This document shows, piece by piece, positions 10,452-19,076 of a stretch of DNA of 64,000 nucleotides. The first letter of the stretch is position 1. Every line of letters begins with the position of its first letter. The position numbers were made by a program, and so were the translations under genes. Below the pieces are notes generated by a model. It had not been told where the DNA came from. It searched no databases and worked only from the letters and a program-made list of their open reading frames with translations. The stretch spans positions 62,001-126,000 of the forward strand of contig NZ_BJNO01000006.1 in the NCBI RefSeq assembly GCF_006539725.1. The letters run 5' to 3'. Origin of the DNA: Klebsiella terrigena (lineage in GTDB: Bacteria; Pseudomonadota; Gammaproteobacteria; Enterobacterales; Enterobacteriaceae).

Positions 10452-11825
10452 CTATTGTCCGGGGCGCGGCTGGGTGACGCGCAGGCCGCTCACGGTGGCC
10501 GCAACTACCGCCAGTCCGCCAGCCAGCAGCAGCGCGGTATGGGTGCCGCCGTTACCCTGCAGATTGAACAGCAGCGCGACCAGCGCCGCGCCGGTGCTTT
10601 GTCCCAGCAGTCGGGCGGTGCCGAGCATTCCGCTGGCCCCTCCGCTGCGGTGGCTCGGGGCCGATGAGACGATAGTGTGGTTATTCGGCGACTGGAACAG
10701 GCCGAAGCCCGCGCCGCAGAGCGCCATGCGCCAGATAATATCGAGGTCGGACGGCGATGAGGGCAGCAGCGCCAGGCCAAACAGACCGCAGGCCATGACC
10801 GTTAGACCGATTGCTCCCAGCAGCCCGGCATGAATTTTCTCAATCAGGTAACCCGCCAGCGGCGCCATCACCATGGTCGCCAGCGGCCAGGGGGTCAGCA
10901 GCAGTCCCGTTTCGACCTCGCTGAGTCCGATCGTCGCCTGCAGGAAGAAGGGCAGCGAAACCAGCGCCAGCATCTGGGCGCAGAAGGAGCAGATTGAGGT
11001 GCAGATGGAGAGTGAGAAAAGCGGAATACGCAGCAGATCAACCGGCAGCAGCGGCACCGGCATCCGCAGCTGGCGGCGAATGAAGAAGAACCCGATAACC
11101 AGCATAGCCGCCAATTCAGCCAGCACCAGCTGGCCGGACTGCCCCTGCGCAAAGCCGCCGAGCGCGACGATCAGCAGGCCAAACGTCAGCGCATTCATGA
11201 TAGCGCTGGGGAGATCGAAGCGGGTGATCCTGCTGCGGCTGCTGTTGGCCGGCAGGTAGCGCATGGCGAGCGTCAGCGAAATAATCCCCAGCGGAATGTT
11301 GATTAAAAACAGCCACTGCCAGGAGGCGACGGAGAGGATAGCGGCGGCAATCGTCGGGCCGGCCGCGGATGAGACGGCGACCACAAACGAGTTGATCCCC
11401 ATTCCTCGTCCGAGGAAGCGTTTCGGGAAGATAAGACGAATGAGCGCGGTATTCACGCTCATCAGCGCGGCGCCGCCGAGGCCCTGGGCTACGCGGGCGA
11501 GAGTCAGCATCTCCAGCGAGTGGGAGAGGGCGCAGGCCAGTGAGGTAAAGGTAAACACCAGCAAACCGATTTTATAGATGCGTCGATAGCCGAACATATC
11601 ACCCAGAAAGGAGAGCGGCAGGAGCGCAATGACGATGGCGATTTGGTAAGCGTTGACTATCCAGATTGAGGCGGCGGGCGAAGCGTTAAGGTCGGTGGCG
11701 ATGGTCGGCAGGGCCACGTTGGCAATGGCGCCGTCGAGTACCGCCATCGCGATGCCTAAAACGATGGTCAGAATGGCGCCGTAACGCTGCGGCAGTGGCA
11801 GACCATCGGGAACGTTTTTATCCAT
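10452..11825 (-). CDS. yebQ: MFS multidrug-type transporter YebQ
   Basis: This is a 457-residue major facilitator of the 14-helix DHA2 drug:proton antiporter type. The motif-C-like stretch (AVSSAAGPTIAAAIL), the N-terminal MAVLDGAIANVALPTIA motif typical of the family and an FQSPNNHTI segment are present. It matches E. coli YebQ in length and sequence. Its substrate is not established. It is divergent from kdgR, with about 180 bp of shared upstream region. Confidence 0.88.
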   Translation of the reverse strand: MDKNVPDGLPLPQRYGAILTIVLGIAMAVLDGAIANVALPTIATDLNASPAASIWIVNAYQIAIVIALLPLSFLGDMFGYRRIYKIGLLVFTFTSLACALSHSLEMLTLARVAQGLGGAALMSVNTALIRLIFPKRFLGRGMGINSFVVAVSSAAGPTIAAAILSVASWQWLFLINIPLGIISLTLAMRYLPANSSRSRITRFDLPSAIMNALTFGLLIVALGGFAQGQSGQLVLAELAAMLVIGFFFIRRQLRMPVPLLPVDLLRIPLFSLSICTSICSFCAQMLALVSLPFFLQATIGLSEVETGLLLTPWPLATMVMAPLAGYLIEKIHAGLLGAIGLTVMACGLFGLALLPSSPSDLDIIWRMALCGAGFGLFQSPNNHTIVSSAPSHRSGGASGMLGTARLLGQSTGAALVALLFNLQGNGGTHTALLLAGGLAVVAATVSGLRVTQPRPGQ

Positions 11826-12002
11826 GTTAAGCTTGTGTCTTTATCGTAACTATTCTCTGGGTAATGATTTTAGCATTGATTATTCGGCGGTATGTCGCAG
11901 ATTTGTAACGAATGGGCAGAAGAACGATTGCGGGCATCGGGTTGCGAATTTATAATAAAAACCGGTTCTAATTTTTATAAAACAGTTGCGATGAGGTGAT
12001 AA

Positions 12003-12794
12003 ATGGCAGTTGCAGATTTGGATAAACAGCCAGATTCTGTCTCTTCAGTATTGAAGGTTTTTGGCATCCTGCAGGCGCTTGGCGAAGAGCGTGAAATTGG
12101 TATTACCGAACTATCTCAGCGCGTCATGATGTCAAAAAGCACCGTTTATCGCTTTTTGCAGACCATGAAGTCGCTGGGCTACGTTGCCCAGGAAGGGGAG
12201 TCTGAGAAGTACTCCCTGACGCTGAAGCTGTTCGAGCTGGGCGCGCGCGCGCTGCAGAATGTCGATCTGGTGCGCAGTGCGGATATTCAGATGCGCGAGC
12301 TGTCGCGCCTGACGAAAGAGACTATCCATCTGGGTGCGCTGGACGAAGACAGTATCGTCTACATCCATAAAATCGATTCGATGTACAACCTGCGCATGTA
12401 TTCGCGCATCGGCCGCCGCAACCCGCTGTACAGCACCGCTATCGGCAAAGTGCTGCTGGCGTGGCGCGACCGCGCCGAGGTGGAGCAGATCCTCGAAGAC
12501 GTCGAGTATAAGCGCAGCACCGACCGGACGATTACCAGCACCGAAGAGCTGCTGGGGGTTCTGGACAGCGTTCGTCAGCAGGGCTATGGCGAAGACAACG
12601 AAGAGCAGGAAGAGGGGCTACGCTGCATTGGTGTACCGGTCTTCGACCGCTTTGGCGTAGTGATTGCCGGGTTGAGTATCTCTTTCCCGACGCTGCGCTT
12701 CTCGGAGGAACGTCTGCATGAATACGTTGAAATGCTGCACACCGCGGCGCGTAAAATTTCTGAGCAGATGGGCTATAACGACTATCCGTTCTGA
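12003..12794 (+). CDS. kdgR: KDG regulon repressor KdgR (IclR family)
   Basis: KdgR represses genes for pectin and hexuronate breakdown and is released by 2-keto-3-deoxygluconate. The 263-residue protein has an N-terminal winged helix-turn-helix (about 14-75, including SKSTVYRFLQTMKSLGYVA) and a C-terminal IclR effector domain with the RIGRRNPLYSTAIGK and LRCIGVPVFDRFG segments. It is nearly identical to E. coli KdgR. The start follows GAGGTGATAA. The uronate-polysaccharide locus 17 kb away in this window would be a natural target. Confidence 0.96.
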   Translation: MAVADLDKQPDSVSSVLKVFGILQALGEEREIGITELSQRVMMSKSTVYRFLQTMKSLGYVAQEGESEKYSLTLKLFELGARALQNVDLVRSADIQMRELSRLTKETIHLGALDEDSIVYIHKIDSMYNLRMYSRIGRRNPLYSTAIGKVLLAWRDRAEVEQILEDVEYKRSTDRTITSTEELLGVLDSVRQQGYGEDNEEQEEGLRCIGVPVFDRFGVVIAGLSISFPTLRFSEERLHEYVEMLHTAARKISEQMGYNDYPF

Positions 12795-12816
12795 CAGCGG
12801 CGGGCGCTAGCTGCGT

Positions 12817-12853
12817 CGGGCTACAGCGGGAAGACGCTTCCTGCTGTAGCCCG
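12817..12853. terminator. Strong hairpin between convergent kdgR and yobH
   Basis: A 17-bp nearly perfect inverted repeat (arms starting CGGGCTACAGC) with a 3-nt loop sits between the two convergent genes. It has no long T run, so it may act as a barrier between transcripts or be a repetitive palindrome unit. Confidence 0.6.
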
Positions 12854-12860
12854 GAGCGGA

Positions 12861-13100
12861 TTAACCTTTGTCGATAACGGTTTCGCTTTTACGCAGAACC
12901 GGACAGTCGGTCAGACCAATAATACCGCTGTCAGAATGAACGTACTGCACGGTTGTGGTACCGCGAGCGGTCAGATATTTACACTGGAGGCCCAGCCCCG
13001 CTGCGTTCTCATTGCTGCCAATCAACATGCCGTAGCCGCTTAATAATACGCCAATCCATAAGATAGCCAGTACTACAATCGTACGAATGATCAATCGCAT
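12861..13100 (-). CDS. yobH: Small membrane or exported protein YobH
   Basis: This 79-residue protein starts MRLIIRTIVVLAILWIGVLL, an N-terminal hydrophobic segment, followed by a short polar domain with two cysteines (GLQCKYLTARG and LTDCPVLRK). It matches E. coli YobH in full length and position. Function is unknown. It is divergent from mgrB, with 160 bp between the starts. Confidence 0.9.
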   Translation of the reverse strand: MRLIIRTIVVLAILWIGVLLSGYGMLIGSNENAAGLGLQCKYLTARGTTTVQYVHSDSGIIGLTDCPVLRKSETVIDKG

Positions 13101-13194
13101 TGTTGCCTCATAATTTGTATTATCCTCGGCGTTTATTTTGACAGGTACACGAGTTGAAACAAGTCTATGATTCTGAAACTTGCGTTTCGTATTA

Positions 13195-13229
13195 CAGTTA
13201 GCCGCGGTTTAAGATGAGCGTGCTATCCT
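13195..13229 (+). promoter_or_regulatory. PhoP box and -10 element of mgrB
   Basis: CAGTTA, five bases, GGTTTA (13195-13211) is a direct repeat in PhoP-box format. Twelve bases downstream lies TATCCT (13224-13229), a plausible -10 hexamer. The 12-bp spacing is the usual layout of directly PhoP-activated promoters, where the box replaces the -35 element. Confidence 0.75.
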
Positions 13230-13260
13230 GGCAACATCTGGTATTGATGCGGAGTGTGGA

Positions 13261-13404
13261 GTGAAAAAATTACGCTGGGTTTTGCTGATTGTTGTCATAG
13301 CGGGCTGTTTGTTGCTGTGGACTCAGATGCTTAACGTAATGTGCGATCAGGATGTGCAGTTTTTCAGCGGCATCTGCACCATCAACAAATTCATCCCCTG
13401 GTAA
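13261..13404 (+). CDS. mgrB: PhoQ feedback inhibitor MgrB, intact
   Basis: MgrB is a 47-residue inner-membrane peptide that binds the PhoQ sensor kinase and damps PhoP/PhoQ signalling. Its loss is the commonest route to colistin resistance in Klebsiella. The sequence starts at GTG ([16 protein letters not shown]), has one membrane helix, and keeps the conserved periplasmic cysteines (MCDQD and GICTINKF) and the terminal IPW. No premature stop, insertion or cysteine change is present. A PhoP box lies upstream. Confidence 0.96.
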   Translation: MKKLRWVLLIVVIAGCLLLWTQMLNVMCDQDVQFFSGICTINKFIPW

Positions 13405-13478
13405 GACATTTTTATTACGACTGATTTTCTTCTGCTGCGCGGGTGGTAGAATAAACGCCTTCTCTTTGAGGTGGTGAA

Positions 13479-13766
13479 ATGAGTGAGTTACTAAGTCCTG
13501 GGATCGTAAATCTGGCATCGCTGGCGCTTTCCATTGTGCTGTTGCTTGTCGGCCTGTTGTTATGGTTTTTTGTTAATCGCGCAAGTTCGCGCGCCAACGA
13601 GCAGATTGCGCTGCTGCAGGCTCTGCTGGATCAGCAAAAGCGCCAAAACGCGCTGCTGCGTCGGCTCTGCGAAGCCAATGAACCTGAAAAGGAAGAGGCT
13701 GCCGAACCTTCAGCCGTTGAGAAGGGGAAGGACGACGACTTTATCCGTCTCGTCGCTGAGCGGTAG
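13479..13766 (+). CDS. yebO: Small membrane protein YebO
   Basis: This 95-residue protein has one strong N-terminal membrane segment (about 8-30, SLALSIVLLLVGLLLWFFV) followed by a charged, probably coiled-coil region (SRANEQIALLQALLDQQKRQNALLRRL) and an acidic tail. It matches E. coli YebO in length and position after mgrB. Function is unknown. Confidence 0.9.
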   Translation: MSELLSPGIVNLASLALSIVLLLVGLLLWFFVNRASSRANEQIALLQALLDQQKRQNALLRRLCEANEPEKEEAAEPSAVEKGKDDDFIRLVAER

Positions 13767-14399
13767 CTGCTAAAGGGTGTACACCGCACTGGTGTACGCC
13801 TGCCTCATCGCCTTACGCAATAACTTATTCTTATCCTTCCGTGCTTATTGCCACATTTCTTATGTCACTTAATGTGTTAGCGATCGCAATTTTATCCAAT
13901 AAGCTATGGATTTTTGAGCTATTCAAATAAAATAATAACATCGTGATTTAATTGCATGATGAAAGTGTGTGTCATCGAAAATTCATTATTAAGATGCAAT
14001 ATAAACACTATTTATCGCGTGGCTAACAGGATTTAATTAACCCTGCATATTCTCGGCCTAAGCCAATTTTCAACTATCAATATGCGCGTTTATGCGCATC
14101 GTTATGCAGCGACCCGGACGTAACCCCTTAAAATTGGCAGGGTGCATGCCTGGCGGGCTGGACGGAGCGAAGTTGTTGAGCTACGGTGAAAAAGTTGCAG
14201 CGCTCATCCATGCATAATGGGATGTTTGCCGCGCGCCCCGGCATTAACGACGGGCGAGAAAAGGCGCATAAATGTGCAGTTGGTCAAATGATTCCCTTAT
14301 ATTTTGTGCGAAGGATCGAGAGCCGTTTAAAAATGGCTTGCCATTATTAACGTTGTATGTGATAACACCTTTCGGGTTAAACGAGGTACAGTTCTGTTT
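13767..14399. other. Gene-free stretch upstream of yobF
   Basis: This 633-bp stretch has no convincing gene. Near its start is a short hairpin (GTACACC, GCACT, GGTGTAC) after yebO without a T run. The middle is AT-rich. Nearer yobF, TTGCCA, 16 bases, TGATAA (from about 14337) could be a sigma-70 promoter for yobF-cspC with a leader of a few dozen bases. A reverse-strand frame at 14244-14438 is only the antisense of yobF. Confidence 0.5.
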
Positions 14400-14516
14400 A
14401 TGTGTGGCATTTTCAGTAAAGAAGTCCTGAGTAAACACGTTGTCGTTGAATACCGCTTCTCTGCCGAACCTTATATTAGTGCCTCATGCAGTAGTGTGTC
14501 AGTTTTATCTATGTAA
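14400..14516 (+). CDS. yobF: Small protein YobF, short form
   Basis: The frame from the ATG at 14400 reads [20 protein letters not shown] and ends ...SVSVLSM, 38 residues. It matches the N-terminal 38 residues of the 47-residue E. coli stress-related small protein YobF. In E. coli the frame continues LCLRAKKTI, but here the codon after SVLSM is TAA. It lies 40 bp upstream of cspC, with which it is co-transcribed in E. coli. Confidence 0.8.
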   Translation: MCGIFSKEVLSKHVVVEYRFSAEPYISASCSSVSVLSM

Positions 14517-14556
14517 GCGCCTACGGGCGAAGAAAACAGTCTAAGGAATTTTGCAA

Positions 14557-14766
14557 ATGGCAAAGATTAAAGGTCAAGTTAAGTGGTTCAACGAGTCTAA
14601 AGGTTTTGGCTTTATTACTCCGGCTGATGGCAGCAAAGACGTGTTCGTACACTTCTCCGCCATCCAGGGTAATGGCTTCAAAACTCTGGCTGAAGGCCAG
14701 AACGTTGAGTTCGAAATTCAGGACGGCCAGAAAGGTCCGGCAGCAGTTAACGTAACTGCTATCTGA
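14557..14766 (+). CDS. cspC: Cold-shock-like RNA-binding protein CspC
   Basis: This is a 69-residue single cold-shock domain with RNP1 (KGFGFITP) and RNP2 (VFVHFSAI) motifs, identical or nearly so to E. coli CspC. It is constitutively expressed, binds RNA and stabilises rpoS and other stress mRNAs. I chose the ATG at 14557 ([10 protein letters not shown]), which follows TAAGGA, over a TTG two codons upstream. Confidence 0.96.
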
Positions 14767-14791
14767 TTCAAGACCACTCAGCTTGTAAAGA

Positions 14792-14815
14792 AAGCCTCGC
14801 CTTTGCGGGGCTTTT
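14792..14815 (+). terminator. Terminator of yobF-cspC
   Basis: AGCCTCGC and GCGGGGCT pair around a 4-nt loop and are followed by five T residues, 25 bp after the cspC stop. Confidence 0.85.
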
Positions 14816-14957
14816 TAGCATTTATTGCAAAACATTTCCGATTTTCCCCCTCCGTTGCGCTTTGTTGCAAAACAACACCTTTATTAGCACTGTTTCGCAT
14901 CCTGTTTTGTCGATTTTCTGTTAAATCAGAGGGTTGCAAAATAATGCTGGAGCTACG

Positions 14958-16703
14958 GTGCAAAAGAACAAAACTAAGACAGGCGCGAATTTCACCCCGA
15001 TTCGCTTTGGGCTACTGTGTGCAGCGATCCTCAGCTGCCTTGGGCTGCTTTTAGGCCGGGTGGGATGGCTGCAGATTGTCTCCCCCGATAATCTGGTTAA
15101 ACAAGAGGATATGCGTTCGCTGCGCGAAGAGCCTATCGACGTTCAGCGCGGGATGATAAGCGACCGCGAGAATCGCCCGCTGGCGGTCAGCGTACCGGTT
15201 AGCGCAATCTGGGCCGACCCGCAAACGATCGTCGAGAAAGGGGGCGTCGGCTATGGGCCACGCTGGCAGGCAATGGCGGAAGCGCTGCACCTTAACCTGA
15301 GCGACCTGGCGAAACGGGTTCAGGCTCATCCCCATATGCGCTTTGTCTATCTGGCGCGCCAGGTTAACCCGGAGCAGGCCGAGTGGATCGATAAGCTGCA
15401 TCTGCCGGGGATTAACCTGCGCGATGAATCCCGACGCTTTTATCCGGCGGGCCACGTTGCGGCCAACCTGCTTGGTTTTACCAATATCGATAATCAGGGA
15501 ATTGAAGGGGTTGAGAAAAGCTTCAACGCCCAGCTCACCGGAAAGGCCGGACGTCGGCTGGTGCGTAAAGATCGCCACGGCCACGTGATTGAAAATATCA
15601 CCGAGGTGGCGGCGGTTCCGGCGCACAATTTACAGCTGAGTATCGACGAGCGGCTGCAGACGGTCACCGAGGATGCGCTGGATAATGCGGTCAGCTGGAA
15701 CAAGGCCGAGTCCGGAGCGGCGGTGCTCATTAAGATTGATACCGGTGAAATCCTGTCGATGGCCAGCTATCCGGACTTTAACCCCAATAATCGCGATAAC
15801 GCCCGGCTGGATGATTTCCGTAATCGCGCCATCAGCGATACCTTTGAGCCGGGCTCGACGGTGAAGCCGCTGGTGCTGATGACGGCGCTGCAGCAGGGGA
15901 TTGTGCAGCCTGACAGCGTGGTAGATACCCATCCTTTCGTTCTTGACGGTCACCGCATTCGCGATGTCGGCTACTACCCGGAGCTGACCCTCACCGGCAT
16001 TCTGCAAAAATCCAGCGATGTTGGCGTCTCGCACCTGTCTCTGGCTATGCCGGTCCAGCACCTGATCGACACCTATAAGGCCTTTGGCTTTGGCGACCCG
16101 ACGGGCCTCGGGCTCACCGGGGAAAGCGCGGGGCTGATGCCCCAGCGCCGCTACTGGGGCCAGCTGGATCGCGCGACTTTCTCTTTCGGCTACGGCCTGA
16201 TGGTCACTCCGCTGCAGCTGGCGCACGTCTACGCCACCATCGGCGGCTTCGGCATCGAGCGGCCGCTGTCGATTACCCGCATCGATCCGCCGGTTATCGG
16301 TACGCGAGTGATGCCGGAACAGATCGTCCATGAGGTAGAGCATATGATGGAGAGCGTGGCGTTGCCGGGCGGCGGCGGGACAAAAGCGGCCGTCCGCGAC
16401 TATCGCATTGCGGTAAAAACCGGGACCGCGAAAAAAATTGGCCCGGACGGCAAGTACATCGATAAATATGTTGCCTATACCGCGGGCGTGGCGCCGGCCA
16501 GCAACCCGCAGTTTGCGCTGGTGGTGGTGATCAACGACCCCAGCAACGGCTCTTATTACGGCGGGGCCGTTTCGGCGCCGGTATTTAGCCAGATAATGGG
16601 CGACGTCCTGCGGCTCGAAAACGTCATGCCGGACGGAATGCCGGCGGGCTCGGACAATCTTATCGTTATGCATAACGACGAGAGCCTGCCTCCGGCGCTG
16701 TAA
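14958..16703 (+). CDS. FtsI-like penicillin-binding protein (PBP3SAL-type)
   Basis: This is a 581-residue class B penicillin-binding protein, a septal-type DD-transpeptidase paralogous to FtsI. It has a short cytoplasmic tail, one membrane anchor (about 14-38), a dimerisation region with the RGMISDREN motif, and the transpeptidase motifs STVKPL (catalytic serine in EPGSTVKP), SSD (KSSDVG) and KTGT (VKTGTAKK). I chose the GTG at 14958 because GGAG lies five bases upstream. This gives the same length as Salmonella PBP3SAL, which lies in the same context and works in acidic conditions. FtsI itself belongs to the mra/dcw cluster, so this is the accessory copy. Confidence 0.88.
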   Translation: MQKNKTKTGANFTPIRFGLLCAAILSCLGLLLGRVGWLQIVSPDNLVKQEDMRSLREEPIDVQRGMISDRENRPLAVSVPVSAIWADPQTIVEKGGVGYGPRWQAMAEALHLNLSDLAKRVQAHPHMRFVYLARQVNPEQAEWIDKLHLPGINLRDESRRFYPAGHVAANLLGFTNIDNQGIEGVEKSFNAQLTGKAGRRLVRKDRHGHVIENITEVAAVPAHNLQLSIDERLQTVTEDALDNAVSWNKAESGAAVLIKIDTGEILSMASYPDFNPNNRDNARLDDFRNRAISDTFEPGSTVKPLVLMTALQQGIVQPDSVVDTHPFVLDGHRIRDVGYYPELTLTGILQKSSDVGVSHLSLAMPVQHLIDTYKAFGFGDPTGLGLTGESAGLMPQRRYWGQLDRATFSFGYGLMVTPLQLAHVYATIGGFGIERPLSITRIDPPVIGTRVMPEQIVHEVEHMMESVALPGGGGTKAAVRDYRIAVKTGTAKKIGPDGKYIDKYVAYTAGVAPASNPQFALVVVINDPSNGSYYGGAVSAPVFSQIMGDVLRLENVMPDGMPAGSDNLIVMHNDESLPPAL

Positions 16704-16764
16704 CAGTGGTCTGAAAGAGCGAATAACGCTACACTTTCGCTCTTTCAGCGACACCGGAGTTGTC

Positions 16765-17559
16765 ATGTCTTACAGTTGCCCCCTTTGCCACGCGCCGCTT
16801 GATCGCCGCGAAAATAGCTATATCTGCCCGCAGCGGCACCAGTTTGATTTAGCAAAGGAGGGATACGTTAACCTGCTGCCGGTGCAGTTCAAACGCTCGC
16901 GCGATCCGGGTGACAGTGCGGAGATGATGCAGGCGCGACGCGCCTTTCTCGATGCCGGCCACTACCAGCCGCTGCGTGATGCGATCGGCGAGTTTCTGCA
17001 GACCTGTGCGCCAGCCGACCTGCTGGACATCGGCTGTGGCGAGGGTTACTACACCCACGCGTTTGCCGCTATTTCAGCCCGCTGCTGGGGCCTCGACGTC
17101 TCTAAATCAGCGGTTCGCGCGGCGGCCAAACGCTATCCGCAGGTGAATTTCTGCGTCGCTTCCAGCCAGCGTCTGCCGTTTGCTGATAGCAGCTTTGATG
17201 CGGTGGTGCGGATCTACGCGCCCTGCAACGCGCTCGAGCTGGCGCGGGTGGTCAGACCCGGAGGCTGGGTGGTTACCGCGACGCCGGGTCCGAAGCATCT
17301 GCTTGAGCTAAAAGGCCTGATTTACGACGAGGTGCATCTGCACGAGCAGAATACGGAAGAGATGACCGGTTTTACCCTGCGCCATGAGCAGCAGCTGGCG
17401 TATCCCATGACGCTAAGCGGAAGTGAGGCCGAGGCGCTGCTGCAGATGACGCCGTTTGCATGGCGGGCGAAACCGCCGGTGCGTGAAACGCTGCGTCAGC
17501 AGGCGCGATTCGGCTGCCAGACCGATTTTATGATCCACTGCTGGCAGCGTGATGCCTGA
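16765..17559 (+). CDS. rlmA: 23S rRNA m1G745 methyltransferase RlmA
   Basis: RlmA (RrmA) methylates N1 of G745 in 23S rRNA helix 35. The 264-residue protein begins with a zinc-binding site (CPLCHAP and CPQRHQF, residues 5-25), followed by a Rossmann SAM-methyltransferase fold with motif [16 protein letters not shown] and a later [19 protein letters not shown] segment. The ATG at 16765 follows CCGGAG. mntP converges from the other side with only 3 bp between the stops. Confidence 0.94.
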   Translation: MSYSCPLCHAPLDRRENSYICPQRHQFDLAKEGYVNLLPVQFKRSRDPGDSAEMMQARRAFLDAGHYQPLRDAIGEFLQTCAPADLLDIGCGEGYYTHAFAAISARCWGLDVSKSAVRAAAKRYPQVNFCVASSQRLPFADSSFDAVVRIYAPCNALELARVVRPGGWVVTATPGPKHLLELKGLIYDEVHLHEQNTEEMTGFTLRHEQQLAYPMTLSGSEAEALLQMTPFAWRAKPPVRETLRQQARFGCQTDFMIHCWQRDA

Positions 17560-17562
17560 TCG

Positions 17563-18129
17563 CTAACCGGCGAAGTGGCTCCAGAGAATTTCTGTCCCGA
17601 TACCGATAAGCACAATCCCGCCGAGAATTTCAGCCCGTTTGCCAAGCAGCGGGCCGATAAACCGTCCCAGCATAATACCCAGCGTTGACATCACCAGCGT
17701 CGCGCAGCCAATCGCCAGCGCGGTGGCAATGATGTTCACCTGCAGGAATGCCAGACCGACGCCAACGGCCATGGCGTCAAGGCTGGTGGCAATGGCGGTG
17801 GTGACCAGCAGCCAAAAGCCGTGACGATGGGGCGCTTCGCACTCGTCGCCGGCGCCGCCGCGAAATCCTTCAATGACCATTCGGCCTCCGAGGAAAACCA
17901 GCAGCACAAAGGCAATCCAGTGATTCCACTCGAGGACGAACTGGCTGGCAAGCATCCCCATTCCCCAGCCGACAAGCGGGGTCAGCGTTTCAATCGCGCC
18001 GAAGATAAGCCCGGTGCGTAACGCTTCGGAAAATTTAGGTTTGTGGAGAGTTGCACCCTTACCGATAGAGGCGGCGAAGGCGTCCATGGACATGCCAAAG
18101 GCCAGAAGGATCGTTGCGGATAAGTTCAT
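17563..18129 (-). CDS. mntP: Manganese exporter MntP
   Basis: MntP exports Mn2+ and protects against manganese intoxication. The 188-residue protein has six hydrophobic segments in two homologous halves and the conserved acidic membrane positions, such as [11 protein letters not shown] near residue 16 and [11 protein letters not shown] near 118. It matches E. coli YebN/MntP in length. Its leader carries a yybP-ykoY riboswitch, and two MntR-like boxes and a Fur-like box lie farther upstream, consistent with activation by manganese. Confidence 0.95.
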   Translation of the reverse strand: MNLSATILLAFGMSMDAFAASIGKGATLHKPKFSEALRTGLIFGAIETLTPLVGWGMGMLASQFVLEWNHWIAFVLLVFLGGRMVIEGFRGGAGDECEAPHRHGFWLLVTTAIATSLDAMAVGVGLAFLQVNIIATALAIGCATLVMSTLGIMLGRFIGPLLGKRAEILGGIVLIGIGTEILWSHFAG

Positions 18130-18199
18130 GAGTGCGTCCTGACCGGGGATATTCCATATGACACATCGCTGCCCCCAGTAAATATACGCAATAGCTCTA

Positions 18200-18360
18200 A
18201 TGATTATACATTGCGTACCGCAGTGATGTGCCTATGGTCTCGCCTGATTGAATGCGTTCTTCAACCCGTACGTGCCACGTTTTGCAACGAGTATGTTGAC
18301 ACGTACATCTTCTGGCCTGGCGGACAGAAGATCGGCTACTCCCCAACGACGGGCGCAACC
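18200..18360 (-). promoter_or_regulatory. yybP-ykoY manganese riboswitch of mntP
   Basis: On the reverse strand, the GGGGAGTAGCC segment (18334-18344) is the hallmark loop of the yybP-ykoY aptamer. It is preceded by GCGCCCGTCG and followed by helices that close with GAGACCATAGGCAC (about 18228-18241). The element sits in the leader immediately before mntP, the position of the known Mn2+-sensing riboswitch in E. coli. The outer boundaries are approximate. Confidence 0.88.
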
Positions 18361-18418
18361 TTAACATATTTTGAGAATATAAAACAATAACACCATTTAG
18401 ATATTTTAATAACCAAAT

Positions 18419-18437
18419 GATAACGATTTTCATTTGA
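18419..18437 (-). promoter_or_regulatory. Fur-box-like sequence upstream of mntP
   Basis: GATAACGATTTTCATTTGA matches the 19-bp Fur consensus GATAATGATAATCATTATC at 13 positions. It lies about 60 bp upstream of the riboswitch, in the expected promoter region. Binding by Fur is inferred from sequence only. Confidence 0.4.
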
Positions 18438-18486
18438 ATTTAGGTGTCAATAATTGGTTAATAAATATGAGTGAAGTGGGCAGAGG

Positions 18487-18508
18487 GAATATAGCAATGG
18501 CTATGTAT
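18487..18508. promoter_or_regulatory. MntR-box-like palindrome 1 upstream of mntP
   Basis: This 22-bp dyad (half-sites AATATAGC and GGCTATGT) agrees with the enterobacterial MntR operator, half-sites AACATAGC and GCTATGTT, at about 18 of 22 positions. The manganese regulator MntR activates mntP in E. coli. The centre lies exactly 42 bp from that of the second box. Confidence 0.65.
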
Positions 18509-18528
18509 CCCTCTGCCGGAATCGGCTG

Positions 18529-18550
18529 AAATATAGCGCAGGCTATATTT
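18529..18550. promoter_or_regulatory. MntR-box-like palindrome 2 upstream of mntP
   Basis: AAATATAGC and GCTATATTT form a perfect 9-bp dyad with a 4-nt centre, matching the MntR operator format at about 18 of 22 positions. It sits between the yobD stop and the first box, four helical turns from it. Confidence 0.65.
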
Positions 18551-18555
18551 GTAAC

Positions 18556-19014
18556 TTACTGAGTAGAAATGAGAAGTTTGTATATCTTTTCCAGATCGTC
18601 GATATTTCGTACGCGAATAAGCAGGCGTCTTTGCTCTAATTGCATCACCAGCACGCCGTCTTCCGATAAATTCATCTCTTTAATTCGCTTATATTCAATC
18701 CAGATATTGGCGAAGAAAAAGCCAGTCGGCTTGAAGATGATCTTCGGCGTGCGGATCCAGAACAGGTACAACCCCATTAATGCCAGAGCAGATAATAACC
18801 AGGTCGTGATGAGCGCGCCGTGGCTGATAATGTTGTTATAAATCAGGATGGCGGTGAGGCCGACGAAGATTATCCCATCAACGCGGCTGCGACGGAGCAG
18901 GGGAACGGCCAGCAGCTGCGGGCCGTTACGGCGCGGCATAATAAACTGGTCATAAATCGCAAATGCCAGCAGAAGCAAAATAAACAGAACCAGCACCAGA
19001 TCCGTGAGAGTCAT
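18556..19014 (-). CDS. yobD: DUF986 inner-membrane protein YobD
   Basis: This 152-residue protein has about three membrane segments (near 5-22, 45-63 and 70-88) and a C-terminal soluble part. It matches E. coli YobD in length and position after manZ. I chose the ATG at 19014 ([11 protein letters not shown]). Function is unknown. It is separated from manZ by the man terminator. Confidence 0.9.
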   Translation of the reverse strand: MTLTDLVLVLFILLLLAFAIYDQFIMPRRNGPQLLAVPLLRRSRVDGIIFVGLTAILIYNNIISHGALITTWLLSALALMGLYLFWIRTPKIIFKPTGFFFANIWIEYKRIKEMNLSEDGVLVMQLEQRRLLIRVRNIDDLEKIYKLLISTQ

Positions 19015-19034
19015 CCATCCTCCGAACAAAAGCT

Positions 19035-19062
19035 AAAAAAAAGCCGGGGGCAGGCCCCCGGC
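19035..19062 (-). terminator. Terminator of manXYZ
   Basis: On the reverse strand a very GC-rich stem (GCCGGGGG and CCCCCGGC) is followed by eight T residues, directly after the manZ stop. Confidence 0.92.
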
Positions 19063-19076
19063 GTACAGCAGGATAA

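Noticed and set aside
14244-14438. Reverse-strand frame opposite yobF
   Set aside because: It is the antisense of yobF, with no ribosome site and no recognisable protein features.
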